From contig CALZQD010000011.1 in the NCBI GenBank assembly GCA_945828175.1, positions 1 to 14,955 on the forward strand: DNA of 14,955 bases, given 5' to 3'. Both the position numbers and the translations under genes were made by a program. Of this stretch, positions 7,058-14,786 are shown piece by piece. This DNA comes from an uncultured Bacteroidales bacterium (GTDB taxonomy: Bacteria; Bacteroidota; Bacteroidia; Bacteroidales; Muribaculaceae). Positions within the stretch are counted from its first letter, which is position 1; each line of letters opens with the position of its first letter. Under the pieces are notes generated by a model. The model saw only the letters and a list, made by a program, of their open reading frames with translations, did no database searches and was not told the origin of the DNA.

Positions 7058-8227
7058 ATGGCACGAAGCCGTTCTATAAAATTTATTATTACAGTTAACC
7101 GACAACTCGGGAAACTATGGGAATTCGGTTTAAGATTAGTTTACGATTCTCAGTATAGAAAATTATATAGGAATACTCTTAAACAATTCCCCAAACTGCG
7201 CTTTTCAAGAAAAGAAATTGAGGCATATAAAAAAAAATGGGGTGTTTTAGGACATGTCAACCCAATTCATTATAAACTTTTTTCGCACCATATTGGCAAA
7301 AATATAGATATTGTACCTGAAGATTTAAGTCATCGAGTTATAGAGTCGATATTGAATCCGACCAAATTCAGAGCTCCCTTTGAGGACAAAAATATGTTTG
7401 ATAAAATATTGGGTAAAGAAATGACCCCACAAACAATTATGCGATCAATTGAGGGCTATTTATATGATGATAACTATAAAGCAATTCCTAATTTTACAGA
7501 TTCGGACTTAAAAAATCTGATTACTAACAATAAACGGGTTGTTGCAAAAGCAACACTTGAAAGTTGTTCAGGTGATGATGTGTTGATTTTTGAAAATAAG
7601 TCAAATGGCATTTGGACTGTTCTAGGAGGACAATCATATGAACTATCAATCGATATTTTGAATAAACGTTTGGGTAAAAATTGGATTGTTCAAGAGTATT
7701 TGGAACAACATGAATTCATGAATCGGTTATGTCCTACATCTGTTAATACTCTGCGCATGCTTGTCTATAGATCTGTGAGCGATAACGAAGTGCACTTGCT
7801 GCACACTGGAGTTAGAATTGGTCATAGTGGTTCTATTCTAGATAATTCTCACCAAGGTGGCCTTTATGTGGCTTTAAATAAAGATGGGCATTTTAATAAT
7901 TATCTGACGGATCAATTTTGCGTAAGGTTTACAAAACATAATGGGCTTGATTTCTCTAAAGCAGATATGAGAATGCCCTATTGGGAGAACATTGTAGAAT
8001 TTGCAAAGGAGGTTGGCCGAAGAATACCATATCATCGCTGTCTTAATCTTGATGTGATGCTAAGAAAAAATGGTATGCCTGTGTTAATAGAATTCAATAT
8101 TGGTACAATGAGTACCTGGTTATTCCAACCCAATTCAGGAAGTTGTTTCGGTGAGTTTACTGATGAAATTATCGAATATTGTCGGTTGCATAAAAACGAA
8201 ATTGTTAGCCGTTATTTATATGTTTAA
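7058..8227 (+). CDS. Sugar-transfer-associated ATP-grasp protein
   Basis: The 389-residue soluble protein looks like the ATP-grasp family associated with sugar transfer (ATPgrasp_ST, PF14397), often found inside polysaccharide loci with no defined reaction. ATP-grasp enzymes join a carboxylate to an amine or other nucleophile through an acyl phosphate. Visible elements are the probable ATP-binding VVAKATLESCSGDDV (161-175, Lys 164 or nearby), VQEYLEQHEF (211-220) as the hinge strand, NTLRMLVYR (230-238), SHQGGLYVAL (264-273), and the metal-binding LNLDVMLRKNG (329-339) followed by VLIEFNIGT (342-350). The N-terminal 100 residues are basic and helical. Base composition is very AT-rich (18 of 60 bases G or C in 7441-7500). 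It adjoins a second, different ATP-grasp gene three bases downstream. The substrate is unknown. Confidence 0.78.
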   Translation: MARSRSIKFIITVNRQLGKLWEFGLRLVYDSQYRKLYRNTLKQFPKLRFSRKEIEAYKKKWGVLGHVNPIHYKLFSHHIGKNIDIVPEDLSHRVIESILNPTKFRAPFEDKNMFDKILGKEMTPQTIMRSIEGYLYDDNYKAIPNFTDSDLKNLITNNKRVVAKATLESCSGDDVLIFENKSNGIWTVLGGQSYELSIDILNKRLGKNWIVQEYLEQHEFMNRLCPTSVNTLRMLVYRSVSDNEVHLLHTGVRIGHSGSILDNSHQGGLYVALNKDGHFNNYLTDQFCVRFTKHNGLDFSKADMRMPYWENIVEFAKEVGRRIPYHRCLNLDVMLRKNGMPVLIEFNIGTMSTWLFQPNSGSCFGEFTDEIIEYCRLHKNEIVSRYLYV

Positions 8228-8230
8228 ACG

Positions 8231-9166
8231 ATGAATATTTCTACAAATAAAACGATGTCTGCGGTTTGCTGGCCGCTGATTAAGTTGTGTGAATGGATGG
8301 GGCGCAATACGCCGGTTTTGCTTGTAAAAATAAGGTTTTATGCTAAGTTTAAACGCTTGCCGCAGCTAAGTAATCCACAAGACTTAAATGAAAAAATCTT
8401 ATGGCAGAAGCTTTATGCTGATACGACGCGTTGGACTGTGCTTGCCGACAAGTATGTGGTACGAAGCTATGTAGAACAATTAGGACTTGGCAATTATTTA
8501 GTCGGTTTCTATGGGAAATGGGATAACGCCGATGATGTCGATTTTAATGAATTGCCACGGTCTGTAATTTTCAAGGTCAATAATGGCGATGGTAAAGGAA
8601 CTAATCTGATTGTAAGGGATGTCGCTAACGCCAATCATGATAAACTCAGAGCGATTTTCAGAAAATGGCTGATGAGAAAACATATTGGTGAACTTGCAGC
8701 GGAACCTCATTACAAAGGCATGAAGCCATGTATTATTGCAGAGGAGGTGTTGAAGCTCCCAGAGGGAGCGCATTCGCTGACTGACTATAAGATATGGTGT
8801 ATAAATGGCAAGCCGCTTTATATCTGGACCTGCAGTGACCGTGATGAAGATGGCGGCGGAGCTGATGTTATGACTTATGACCTTGACTGGAATGCTCATC
8901 CTGAATATTGTGTCTTTACGTCGGAGTATCGCCACGGCAGTCTGTTGCCTAAACCAAAAAATCTTGATGAGATGCTTGATGTGGCGCGCAGATTGAGCGA
9001 CGGTTTCCCGATACTCAGAGTCGATTTGTATAATATCGATGGCCGCATTTATTTCGGCGAACTCACATTTACATCTCAGGGAGGTATGATGGATTTTTAT
9101 ACGCAAGAATTTCTATACATGCTTGGCGAAAAGGCCAATTTATCAGGAATAAAAAAAGTCAGATAA
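8231..9166 (+). CDS. TupA-like ATP-grasp protein
   Basis: The 311-residue protein matches the TupA-like ATP-grasp family (PF14305), named from teichuronopeptide synthesis in an alkaliphilic Bacillus and common in polysaccharide clusters. Typical elements are DLNEKILWQKLY (51-62), VLADKYVVRSYV (70-81), YLVGFYGKWDNADDVDFNELP (89-109), the ATP-binding VIFKVNNGDGKGTNLI (112-127, Lys 115), IIAEEVL (168-174), TDYKIWCINGKPLYI (184-198), and the metal-binding strand ILRVDLYNIDG then FGELTF (261-280). By analogy it may attach an amino-acid or acidic residue through an amide bond to the glycan; that is inference. The ATG at 8231 is used; a second Met is at residue 9. It starts three bases after the previous ATP-grasp gene. 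It is less AT-rich than that gene. Confidence 0.85.
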   Translation: MNISTNKTMSAVCWPLIKLCEWMGRNTPVLLVKIRFYAKFKRLPQLSNPQDLNEKILWQKLYADTTRWTVLADKYVVRSYVEQLGLGNYLVGFYGKWDNADDVDFNELPRSVIFKVNNGDGKGTNLIVRDVANANHDKLRAIFRKWLMRKHIGELAAEPHYKGMKPCIIAEEVLKLPEGAHSLTDYKIWCINGKPLYIWTCSDRDEDGGGADVMTYDLDWNAHPEYCVFTSEYRHGSLLPKPKNLDEMLDVARRLSDGFPILRVDLYNIDGRIYFGELTFTSQGGMMDFYTQEFLYMLGEKANLSGIKKVR

Positions 9167-9167
9167 T

Positions 9168-10169
9168 ATGCTATCTGTAATTTGTCCGATATATAATGAA
9201 GAGAAGTATATCGGGGCTTGCATTGAGTCGATATTGGCTCAGGATTATCCGAAAGATAATCTTGAGGTGATTTTTGCCGACGGTATGTCGACCGACCGTA
9301 CGCGCGAGATTGTTGCCGGATATACGGCGCGTTATCCCTGGATCAGATTAATCGATAATCCCGACCGAATAGTGCCGCCGGCTCTCAATGCTGCAATCAA
9401 GGCTTCGAAAGGCGACATCATCATGCGTCTTGATGCCCACGCCGAATATCCTACAAATTATTTTAAAGCTCTGACAGAGGCTCTGTCTGAGTTAAAGGCT
9501 GACAATGTAGGCGCTGTGTGCGTAACGTTGCCCGCTAACGGCACTTCTGCGGCGCGAGCTATCGCCGCGGTGCTGAGTAGTAAGTTTGGTATGGGTAATT
9601 CAGCGTTTAGGGTTGGTGCAAAGACGGTGACTCAGGTCGATACTGTTCCTTTCGGATGTTGGCCGCGAGAAGTTTTTGACCGCATAGGTTTGTTTGACCT
9701 CGACCTTGTGCGCAATCAGGACGATGAATTCAATGGTCGTCTGACTAAAGCCGGTGGCAAGATATATCTTTTGCCTGATGTTGAGGTGAAGTATTTTGCC
9801 CGTGATAAAGTGTCGAAGGTTGCAAGAATGTTTTATCAATATGGTCTCTTCAAGCCTTTGGTAAATAAAAAGTTAGGTTCTCCGGCGACTTTGAGGCAAT
9901 TCGTGCCTCTGATGTTGGTGGTAGGCCTTGTCGCAGGCGCACTGATTTCACTTCTTTGGCATCCGTTTGCATGGGTTTATATCGCAGGTATAGTGCTGTA
10001 TCTGCTTATGGCTCTGATGTTCTCGTTGCGCTCGAGCCGAGACTGGAGGCAGGTAATAATCCAAATTGCGACATATGTGACGGTTCACATAAGCTATGGA
10101 TGCGGTTATCTTATGGGATTGTGGAAGCTTCTGACGCATAAATCTTTTAACGCGAACAATAATCGATAA
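9168..10169 (+). CDS. ExoA-like GT2 glycosyltransferase with C-terminal membrane segments
   Basis: This family 2 glycosyltransferase resembles succinoglycan ExoA and would add a sugar to the lipid-linked intermediate at the inner face of the membrane. The 333 residues have LSVICPIYNEEKYI (2-15), VIFADGMSTDRT (34-45), NPDRIVPPALNAAI (64-77) and the metal-site strand RLDAHAEYP (87-95), where ExoA-type enzymes carry D-x-H instead of DXD. RNQDDEFNGRL (182-192) carries the base region. Hydrophobic stretches near 245-263, 266-287 and 297-318 anchor it. It begins one base after the TupA-like gene. Its composition lies between the AT-rich core and the GC-rich operon end. Family assignment is firm; sugar specificity is not visible. 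Confidence 0.88.
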   Translation: MLSVICPIYNEEKYIGACIESILAQDYPKDNLEVIFADGMSTDRTREIVAGYTARYPWIRLIDNPDRIVPPALNAAIKASKGDIIMRLDAHAEYPTNYFKALTEALSELKADNVGAVCVTLPANGTSAARAIAAVLSSKFGMGNSAFRVGAKTVTQVDTVPFGCWPREVFDRIGLFDLDLVRNQDDEFNGRLTKAGGKIYLLPDVEVKYFARDKVSKVARMFYQYGLFKPLVNKKLGSPATLRQFVPLMLVVGLVAGALISLLWHPFAWVYIAGIVLYLLMALMFSLRSSRDWRQVIIQIATYVTVHISYGCGYLMGLWKLLTHKSFNANNNR

Positions 10170-10189
10170 CTCAAGATAAAATATTAACT

Positions 10190-11431
10190 ATGAACGTCAA
10201 ACGCAATATACCTTTCTCGCCGCCGGATATGTCGGAGGCTGAGATTGAGGAAGTGGCCGAGGCCATGAAGTCGGGCTGGATTACGACTGGTCCGAAAACC
10301 AAGGAGTTTGAACATCTGATTTCGCTGTGCTGCCAGACAGCGCGCACCGATGCCGATGGCAAGCCGCTGCACACGACGGCATGCCTCAATTCGGCGACAG
10401 CGTGCATGGAGCTGGCGCTTCGTGTCCTCGGCATCGGCGAGGGCGACGAGGTCATCGTGCCGGCCTATACCTATACGGCCACGGCAAGCTCGGTCTGCCA
10501 TGTGGGCGCGCGTCCGGTGATGGTCGACTGTGCCCCGGGCTCGTTCGAGATGGACTATGACAAGCTCGCTGAGGCTATCACAGAGCGCACCAAGGCGGTG
10601 ATGCCTGTCGATCTGGCGGGCATCGTGGCCGACTACGACAAAGTCTTTGCCGCCGTCGAGTCGAAGAAGCATCTTTTCAGGCCGTCGAACGACATCCAGC
10701 GCGCCATCGGCCGTTGCGCCGTCATAGCCGACGCCGCTCACGCTTTCGGCGCGATGTGGCATGGCCGCATGTGCGGCGAGATTGCCGATTTCACATCGTT
10801 CTCGTTCCACGCGGTCAAGAATCTGACAACCGCCGAGGGTGGTGCCCTGACATGGCGGCCAATCGAGGGTATCGACGACGAGGCAATATACCACCAGCTG
10901 CAGCTGCTGAGCCTCCATGGTCAGAATAAGGATGCTCTTGCGAAGACGCGTCTCGGCGCCTGGGAGTATGACATCATCGGCACATGGTATAAGTGTAATA
11001 TGACTGACATCATGGCCGGCATCGGACTGGCGCAGCTCAAGCGCTATCCCGAGATGCTGCGTCGCCGCCGTCAGCTGATCGAGAAATATAATGTCGCCCT
11101 TGCGCCGTATGCCGTTACGGTTCTCGACCATTACGGCAACGACCATTCGTCGAGCGGCCACCTTTATCTCGTGCGCCTCGATAGCGCCACGGCCGAGCAA
11201 CGCAACGACGTGATTGTCAGGATGGCCGAGCGCGGTATAGCCTGCAACGTCCACTACAAGCCGCTGCCGATGATGACCGCCTACAAGGCCCTGGGCTACG
11301 ACATCAAGGATTATCCAAACGCCTATGCCCAGTATCAGAACGAGGTGACACTGCCGCTGCACACGCGCCTCAGTGACGACGACGTCGACTATATCCTCGA
11401 CAACTTCATAAACATAATCACGAAGCTTTGA
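10190..11431 (+). CDS. DegT/DnrJ/EryC1/StrS-family PLP aminotransferase (nucleotide-sugar aminotransferase)
   Basis: The 413-residue fold-type I enzyme would transaminate a UDP-4-keto-6-deoxy sugar, using PLP and usually glutamate, to make a 4-amino sugar donor. Motifs in order: MKSGWITTGPKTKEFE (26-41), cofactor phosphate-side TACLNSATACMELAL (63-77), VIVPAYTYTATA (88-99), ADAAHAFGA (180-188, with Asp 181 binding the PLP ring nitrogen), SFSFHAVKNLTTAEGGA (203-219, Schiff-base Lys 210) and VHYKPLP (about 366-372). Together with the following phosphoglycosyl transferase it mirrors the WcfR-WcfS pair of Bacteroides fragilis PSA, where the product is UDP-AADGal; the same product here is inference. 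No 4,6-dehydratase is in the window. It is strongly GC-rich (39 of 60 bases G or C in 10441-10500), unlike upstream genes. A long antisense reading frame is a composition shadow. Confidence 0.92.
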   Translation: MNVKRNIPFSPPDMSEAEIEEVAEAMKSGWITTGPKTKEFEHLISLCCQTARTDADGKPLHTTACLNSATACMELALRVLGIGEGDEVIVPAYTYTATASSVCHVGARPVMVDCAPGSFEMDYDKLAEAITERTKAVMPVDLAGIVADYDKVFAAVESKKHLFRPSNDIQRAIGRCAVIADAAHAFGAMWHGRMCGEIADFTSFSFHAVKNLTTAEGGALTWRPIEGIDDEAIYHQLQLLSLHGQNKDALAKTRLGAWEYDIIGTWYKCNMTDIMAGIGLAQLKRYPEMLRRRRQLIEKYNVALAPYAVTVLDHYGNDHSSSGHLYLVRLDSATAEQRNDVIVRMAERGIACNVHYKPLPMMTAYKALGYDIKDYPNAYAQYQNEVTLPLHTRLSDDDVDYILDNFINIITKL

Positions 11432-12018
11432 AACGTATCTTCGACATCGTAGCGAGCGGAGCCGGACTCGTTGTGCTGAGCCCGCTGTTTGCAGCCCTCG
11501 CCGTTTGGATAAAGGCCGACTCACGAGGCCCGGTATTCTACCGTCAGACGAGGGTAGGGCGTGGCAACAAAGACTTCCGACTATATAAATTCCGTTCGAT
11601 GCGTCCCGACAGCGACAAACTCGGACTCATTACCGTCGGCGGCCGTGACCCGCGCGTCACCCGTTCGGGCTACTATATCCGCAAATATAAGCTCGACGAG
11701 TTGCCGCAGTTGATTAACGTCTTCGTCGGCGACATGAGCCTCGTCGGCCCGCGCCCCGAGGTGCGAAAATATGTCGACATGTATACACCCGAGCAGCTTC
11801 ACGTCCTCGACGTGCGGCCCGGCATCACCTCGTTGGCGTCGATTCGCTACCGCAACGAGAACGACGTCCTCGCGGCCTCCGACGACCCCGAGCGTTGCTA
11901 CATCGAGCGCGTCATGCCCGACAAACTCGCCATCGACCTCGAATACGTCGCCCACGCCGGTCTCTGGAGCGACATCAAGCTAATCTTCGCGACCTTCAAA
12001 GAAATCATCGCAAAGTAA
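11428..12018 (+). CDS. Small phosphoglycosyl transferase (PglC/WcfS-like initiating sugar transferase)
   Basis: This membrane enzyme would start repeat-unit synthesis by moving a sugar-1-phosphate from a UDP-sugar to undecaprenyl phosphate. The 196 residues form a minimal bacterial sugar transferase core: a hydrophobic N-terminal re-entrant helix (4-28), [20 protein letters not shown] (33-52), [11 protein letters not shown] (53-63), the catalytic Asp 90-Glu 91 dyad in KLDELPQL (88-95), [11 protein letters not shown] (101-111) and [13 protein letters not shown] (130-142). There is no extra multi-pass domain as in WbaP. The start is a TTG at 11428 overlapping the aminotransferase TGA (TTGA); the next in-frame ATG (residue 58) would delete the membrane helix, so TTG is preferred. 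Base composition matches the aminotransferase. It is the last gene of the operon. Confidence 0.92.
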   Translation: MKRIFDIVASGAGLVVLSPLFAALAVWIKADSRGPVFYRQTRVGRGNKDFRLYKFRSMRPDSDKLGLITVGGRDPRVTRSGYYIRKYKLDELPQLINVFVGDMSLVGPRPEVRKYVDMYTPEQLHVLDVRPGITSLASIRYRNENDVLAASDDPERCYIERVMPDKLAIDLEYVAHAGLWSDIKLIFATFKEIIAK

Positions 12019-12041
12019 AACCATCTGCTGAATTTTATATG

Positions 12042-12085
12042 GCGCAGCCCTGCATGTTGAATGCGTGTGGGGCTGTGTGTTTTTT
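12042..12085 (+). terminator. Probable intrinsic terminator of the polysaccharide operon
   Basis: CAGCCC (12045-12050) pairs with GGGCTG (12070-12075), with an inner GCAT/ATGC helix (12052-12055 with 12061-12064) and a GTTGA loop. The hairpin is followed by TGTG and six T residues (12080-12085). It begins 24 bases after the stop of the last operon gene. The bulge and the short U-tract make it a moderate rather than strong candidate. The reverse strand lacks a T-run, so it should act only for + strand transcripts. Confidence 0.65.
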
Positions 12086-12106
12086 AAGAGGGAAAGAAAT
12101 TTTTGA

Positions 12107-12259
12107 CCTATACGCCTAAAATCGCTGCTGACCTCGACCGAGATGACCGTGAAAGAGATTGCCGCGCAATACAACTTCGAATCATCGTCGTACCTCGGCC
12201 GTTACTTCCGCCTCCACACCGGCCTGATCCCCTCTGAATACCGCAGCCGCCATTGTTAA
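12107..12259 (+). pseudogene. AraC-family regulator remnant (C-terminal DNA-binding end)
   Basis: Between a stop at 12104-12106 and TAA 12257-12259 a 50-codon frame reads RLKSLLTSTEMTVKEIAAQY, then NFESSSYLGRYFRLHTG and LIPSEYRSRHC. That is the end of an AraC/XylS DNA-binding domain: the end of the first helix-turn-helix (TVKEIA), then the second (SSSYLGRYFRLHTG) and the P-SEYR signature. A full regulator would be 250-300 residues or more; the first helix-turn-helix start and the whole sensor part are absent, and no start codon precedes the conserved part. GC-rich codons match the chromosome flank rather than the AT-rich operon core. Its stop faces that of priA ten bases away. I read it as a leftover of an older gene cut at the polysaccharide-locus boundary. 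Confidence 0.8.
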
Positions 12260-12269
12260 GCCCGCCATT

Positions 12270-14741
12270 TCACGCCGGGTCGACGTCGTAGTAGAGTTTG
12301 AGGCCACGGGTGAGGGGCGAGGAGGCGGTTTCGATATAGAGGTTGCGGAGGATTTCCTTGACTTTTGTCATCGAGGCTTCGACTTCGATTTTAAGCATAA
12401 TCTTACGGATATACATCAGCTTGACTCGGGCAACCATGGGTTCCTGCGGACCACTGACGCGGTTGCCGAAGAGTTCACGTAGCCGGGCGGCATAGATGTT
12501 TGCCAGCCGTGTGGCCTCGGCCGAGTCTTTGTGCTTGATATAGATGTCGATAATGCGCGTGAAAGGCGGGTAGTTGAAGGCGCGGCGCTCGTCGATTTCG
12601 GTCTTGTAGAACGACAGATAGTCGTGAGCAGCGGCGAGGGCGAAGACCGGATTGTCGGGGTTGCGGGTTTCGATGAGCACGCGGCCCTGCGTGTCGTGTC
12701 GGCGCCCCGCACGGCCCGAGACCTGCGAGATGAGGTTGAAGGCGCGTTCGGTCGAGTGGAAGTCGGGGTATGCGGCAAGTCGGTCGGCGCCCGAAACGAT
12801 GACGAGGCCGACATCGCCGAAGTCAAGGCCCTTGGTAACCATCTGCGTGCCGACGAGAATATCGGCTTTGTGGGCCGAGAAATCGGCGACGAGGTCGGCG
12901 TAGGCGTTCTTGTTGCGCGTCGTGTCGAGATCCATGCGGATGATGCGGTGGTCAGGGAATGAGGCCGTTATCTCGTCTTCGACGCGCTCTGTGCCGTAAC
13001 CGACGACTTCGAGCGTCGGCTCGTGGCACGAAGGACAGACTTTCATCATCGGGTAGACCGTGCCGCAATAATGGCAGACAAGTTCCTCAGGGCGACGGTG
13101 ATAGGTCAGCGACACGTCGCAGAAATCGCATTTGGGTACGAAGCCGCACATCTTGCAGCGCGCAACGGGCGAGTAGCCGCGGCGGTTGAGGAAAAATATA
13201 ACCTGACGGCCTTCGTTGAGATTCTTACGCGCCTCGGCGAGGGTGCGGTCGGCGAAGGCACCTGTCATGCGTCCGGCCTGGCGCTCGCGGTTGAGGTCGA
13301 CGATCTCGACTTCGGGCAGCGTGGCTCCGCTGAAGCGTTCGGTCAGTGTCACGAGTCCGTATTTGCCGCTGACAGCCTTGTAATATGTTTCAGTCGAGGG
13401 CGTTGCACTGCCGAGCAACACTTTGGCGCCGTGCATCGTGGCAAGCACGATGGCGGCATCGCGGCCGTTGTAACGCGGGGCCGGGTCGGCCTGCTTATAG
13501 CTCGGGTCGTGCTCCTCGTCGACGATGATCAGGCCGAGGTTGCCGAAGGGCAGGAAGACGGCCGACCGGGCGCCAATGACGACGCAGGGATCGTCGCTGT
13601 TGAGCAAGCGTAGCCACACTTCGACGCGCTCGGCATCGGAGAATTTCGAGTGGTAGATGACGACTTTCTCGCCGAAGACGCGCTGCAGGCGTTGGGTGAG
13701 CTGAGTCGTGAGCGCGATTTCGGGAACGAGGAAAAGCGCCCGGTCGCCGCGACGTAATATGCGGTCGATGAGCGTGATGTATATTTCGGTCTTGCCGCTC
13801 GAGGTGACGCCGTGGAGCAGCGTGACCTGATGGTCGATGAATGCCTTGTCAATCTCGTCATAAGCCCGCTTCTGAGCCTCGGATAGTTCCGGCAATTTAT
13901 TGACAGCCGGACCGTTATATGTAAATCGCGAAATTTCTTTGTCATAGAGCCGCACGAGTCCTTTCTTCTGCAGTTCCTTGATAATAGGGCCGGTGACGGC
14001 GGCACGCTCTTCGAGAGCCTTGCGGGTGACTTCGCGGGCTTGCGAGCCGTCGGCTTTCAGTCCGCCGAGGCTAATCAAAGCCATTAGCGCGCGCTCCTGG
14101 GCTTTAGCTCCTTTGACCCGGGCGAATAGGTCGTCGGGCTTCTCGTCTTCGTTGACGACGAGAGCTACATAGCTCTCTTTCTTGGCCTTGAAGCGTTCAA
14201 CGAGTTTCTCTTTGATAACGACGAGCTGTTTGTCGAGTAGCCGTGCAATCACGGGCTCGGGGTTTGAGAAGCCGTCTACGGCCGAAATCTCGCGCGGCGA
14301 CATCGCCCCGCCTTTCGACGCCAAAAGCTCGATGAGGCTGCTCTCACGCCTGTCGAGGTCGAATGCCTCGTCGGCCACGGCCTCGCAGTTGACCTCAATC
14401 TGCGTCTCGCTCTCAATCTTAAGGCCTGCGGGCAGTGCGGCCGCATATACTTCGCCGAGTGAACAAAGATAATAACCAGCCAGCCAGCGCCAGAATTTTA
14501 TTTGCGGATGGCGCACGATAGGCCGCGGGTCGACGACCATGGCTATTTCCTTCATCTCGTAGCCGGGATTGGCCGGGCCGACAGGGCTTAAGCTGTCGAC
14601 CACGCCGGTGTAATAGCGGCGCGGACCGAAGGGTACGATGACCCTCGAGCCGTTGCGGATGTCGGCGGCAAGTGAGTCAGGCACACGATAAGTAAACGTC
14701 GTGTCAAGCGGCCGCGGTATGATAACTTCAGCGAAAAGCAT
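12270..14741 (-). CDS. priA: Primosomal protein N' (replication restart helicase PriA)
   Basis: PriA is a 3'-5' superfamily 2 helicase that recognises stalled replication forks and reloads the replisome. From Met at 14741-14739 the protein has 823 residues, usual for Bacteroidales. The N-terminal fork-binding domain begins LFAEVIIPRPLD...FTY. Walker A GVTSSGKT is at 311-318, DEEH (Walker B) at 408-411, GSATPS at 444-449, FLNRRGYSP near 517-525, then eight zinc-binding Cys in four pairs (CKMC 529-532, CDFC 538-541, CHYC 556-559, CPSC 569-572), and helicase motifs GTQMVTKGLDF and QVSGRAGR. A start 15 bases earlier (14756) is open, but it lies inside the promoter -7 box and adds MYLCI, absent from typical PriA starts. 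It is intact and on the opposite strand to the polysaccharide operon. Confidence 0.97.
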   Translation of the reverse strand: MLFAEVIIPRPLDTTFTYRVPDSLAADIRNGSRVIVPFGPRRYYTGVVDSLSPVGPANPGYEMKEIAMVVDPRPIVRHPQIKFWRWLAGYYLCSLGEVYAAALPAGLKIESETQIEVNCEAVADEAFDLDRRESSLIELLASKGGAMSPREISAVDGFSNPEPVIARLLDKQLVVIKEKLVERFKAKKESYVALVVNEDEKPDDLFARVKGAKAQERALMALISLGGLKADGSQAREVTRKALEERAAVTGPIIKELQKKGLVRLYDKEISRFTYNGPAVNKLPELSEAQKRAYDEIDKAFIDHQVTLLHGVTSSGKTEIYITLIDRILRRGDRALFLVPEIALTTQLTQRLQRVFGEKVVIYHSKFSDAERVEVWLRLLNSDDPCVVIGARSAVFLPFGNLGLIIVDEEHDPSYKQADPAPRYNGRDAAIVLATMHGAKVLLGSATPSTETYYKAVSGKYGLVTLTERFSGATLPEVEIVDLNRERQAGRMTGAFADRTLAEARKNLNEGRQVIFFLNRRGYSPVARCKMCGFVPKCDFCDVSLTYHRRPEELVCHYCGTVYPMMKVCPSCHEPTLEVVGYGTERVEDEITASFPDHRIIRMDLDTTRNKNAYADLVADFSAHKADILVGTQMVTKGLDFGDVGLVIVSGADRLAAYPDFHSTERAFNLISQVSGRAGRRHDTQGRVLIETRNPDNPVFALAAAHDYLSFYKTEIDERRAFNYPPFTRIIDIYIKHKDSAEATRLANIYAARLRELFGNRVSGPQEPMVARVKLMYIRKIMLKIEVEASMTKVKEILRNLYIETASSPLTRGLKLYYDVDPA

Positions 14742-14745
14742 AATA

Positions 14746-14777
14746 CAAAGGTACACATGCGCTTGATAATTCGCAAA
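14746..14777 (-). promoter_or_regulatory. Bacteroidetes-type promoter of priA
   Basis: Read on the - strand, TTTG (14777-14774) is followed after 20 bases by TACCTTTG (14753-14746), an exact fit to the Bacteroides housekeeping consensus TTTG / TAnnTTTG with normal spacing. The -7 box ends only four bases before the ATG at 14741, so transcription should begin at about the start codon, giving a leaderless or near-leaderless mRNA. A 15-base palindrome covers the -33 box. Confidence 0.75.
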
Positions 14778-14785
14778 TTTTGCGA
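14771..14785. repeat. Short palindrome over the priA -33 box
   Basis: TCGCAAA-T-TTTGCGA is a perfect 7-base inverted repeat around one central base. It contains the TTTG of the priA promoter and lies directly after the stop of the rightmost partial frame. It may be an operator or chance; no T-run follows on the - strand, so it is not a convincing terminator. Confidence 0.4.
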
Positions 14786-14786
14786 G

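Noticed and set aside
8498..9106. 202-codon - strand frame opposite the TupA-like gene
   Set aside because: The + strand frame carries full ATP-grasp family motifs and fits the operon; the reverse frame has none.
10184..11524. 446-codon open frame on the - strand opposite the aminotransferase
   Set aside because: It mirrors GC-rich codons of a clearly conserved PLP enzyme, is rich in Val, Asp, Arg and His without a recognisable domain, and spans two real genes.
46..12018. Invertible promoter or phase-variation recombinase, as in many Bacteroides capsule loci
   Set aside because: No inverted repeats other than the IS ends and no recombinase gene or UpxY/UpxZ-type regulators are seen; the operon's 5' end lies outside the window.
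13023..13613. 196-codon + strand frame opposite priA, with several shorter ones nearby
   Set aside because: Antisense shadow of the helicase and zinc-binding region of priA; no domain motifs, no promoter, low-complexity Val/Arg/Gly composition.
14754..14756. Upstream ATG of priA adding MYLCI
   Set aside because: It lies upstream of and partly within the promoter -7 element, so it would not be on the main transcript, and PriA proteins typically start at the (M)-FAEVIIPRPLD position.
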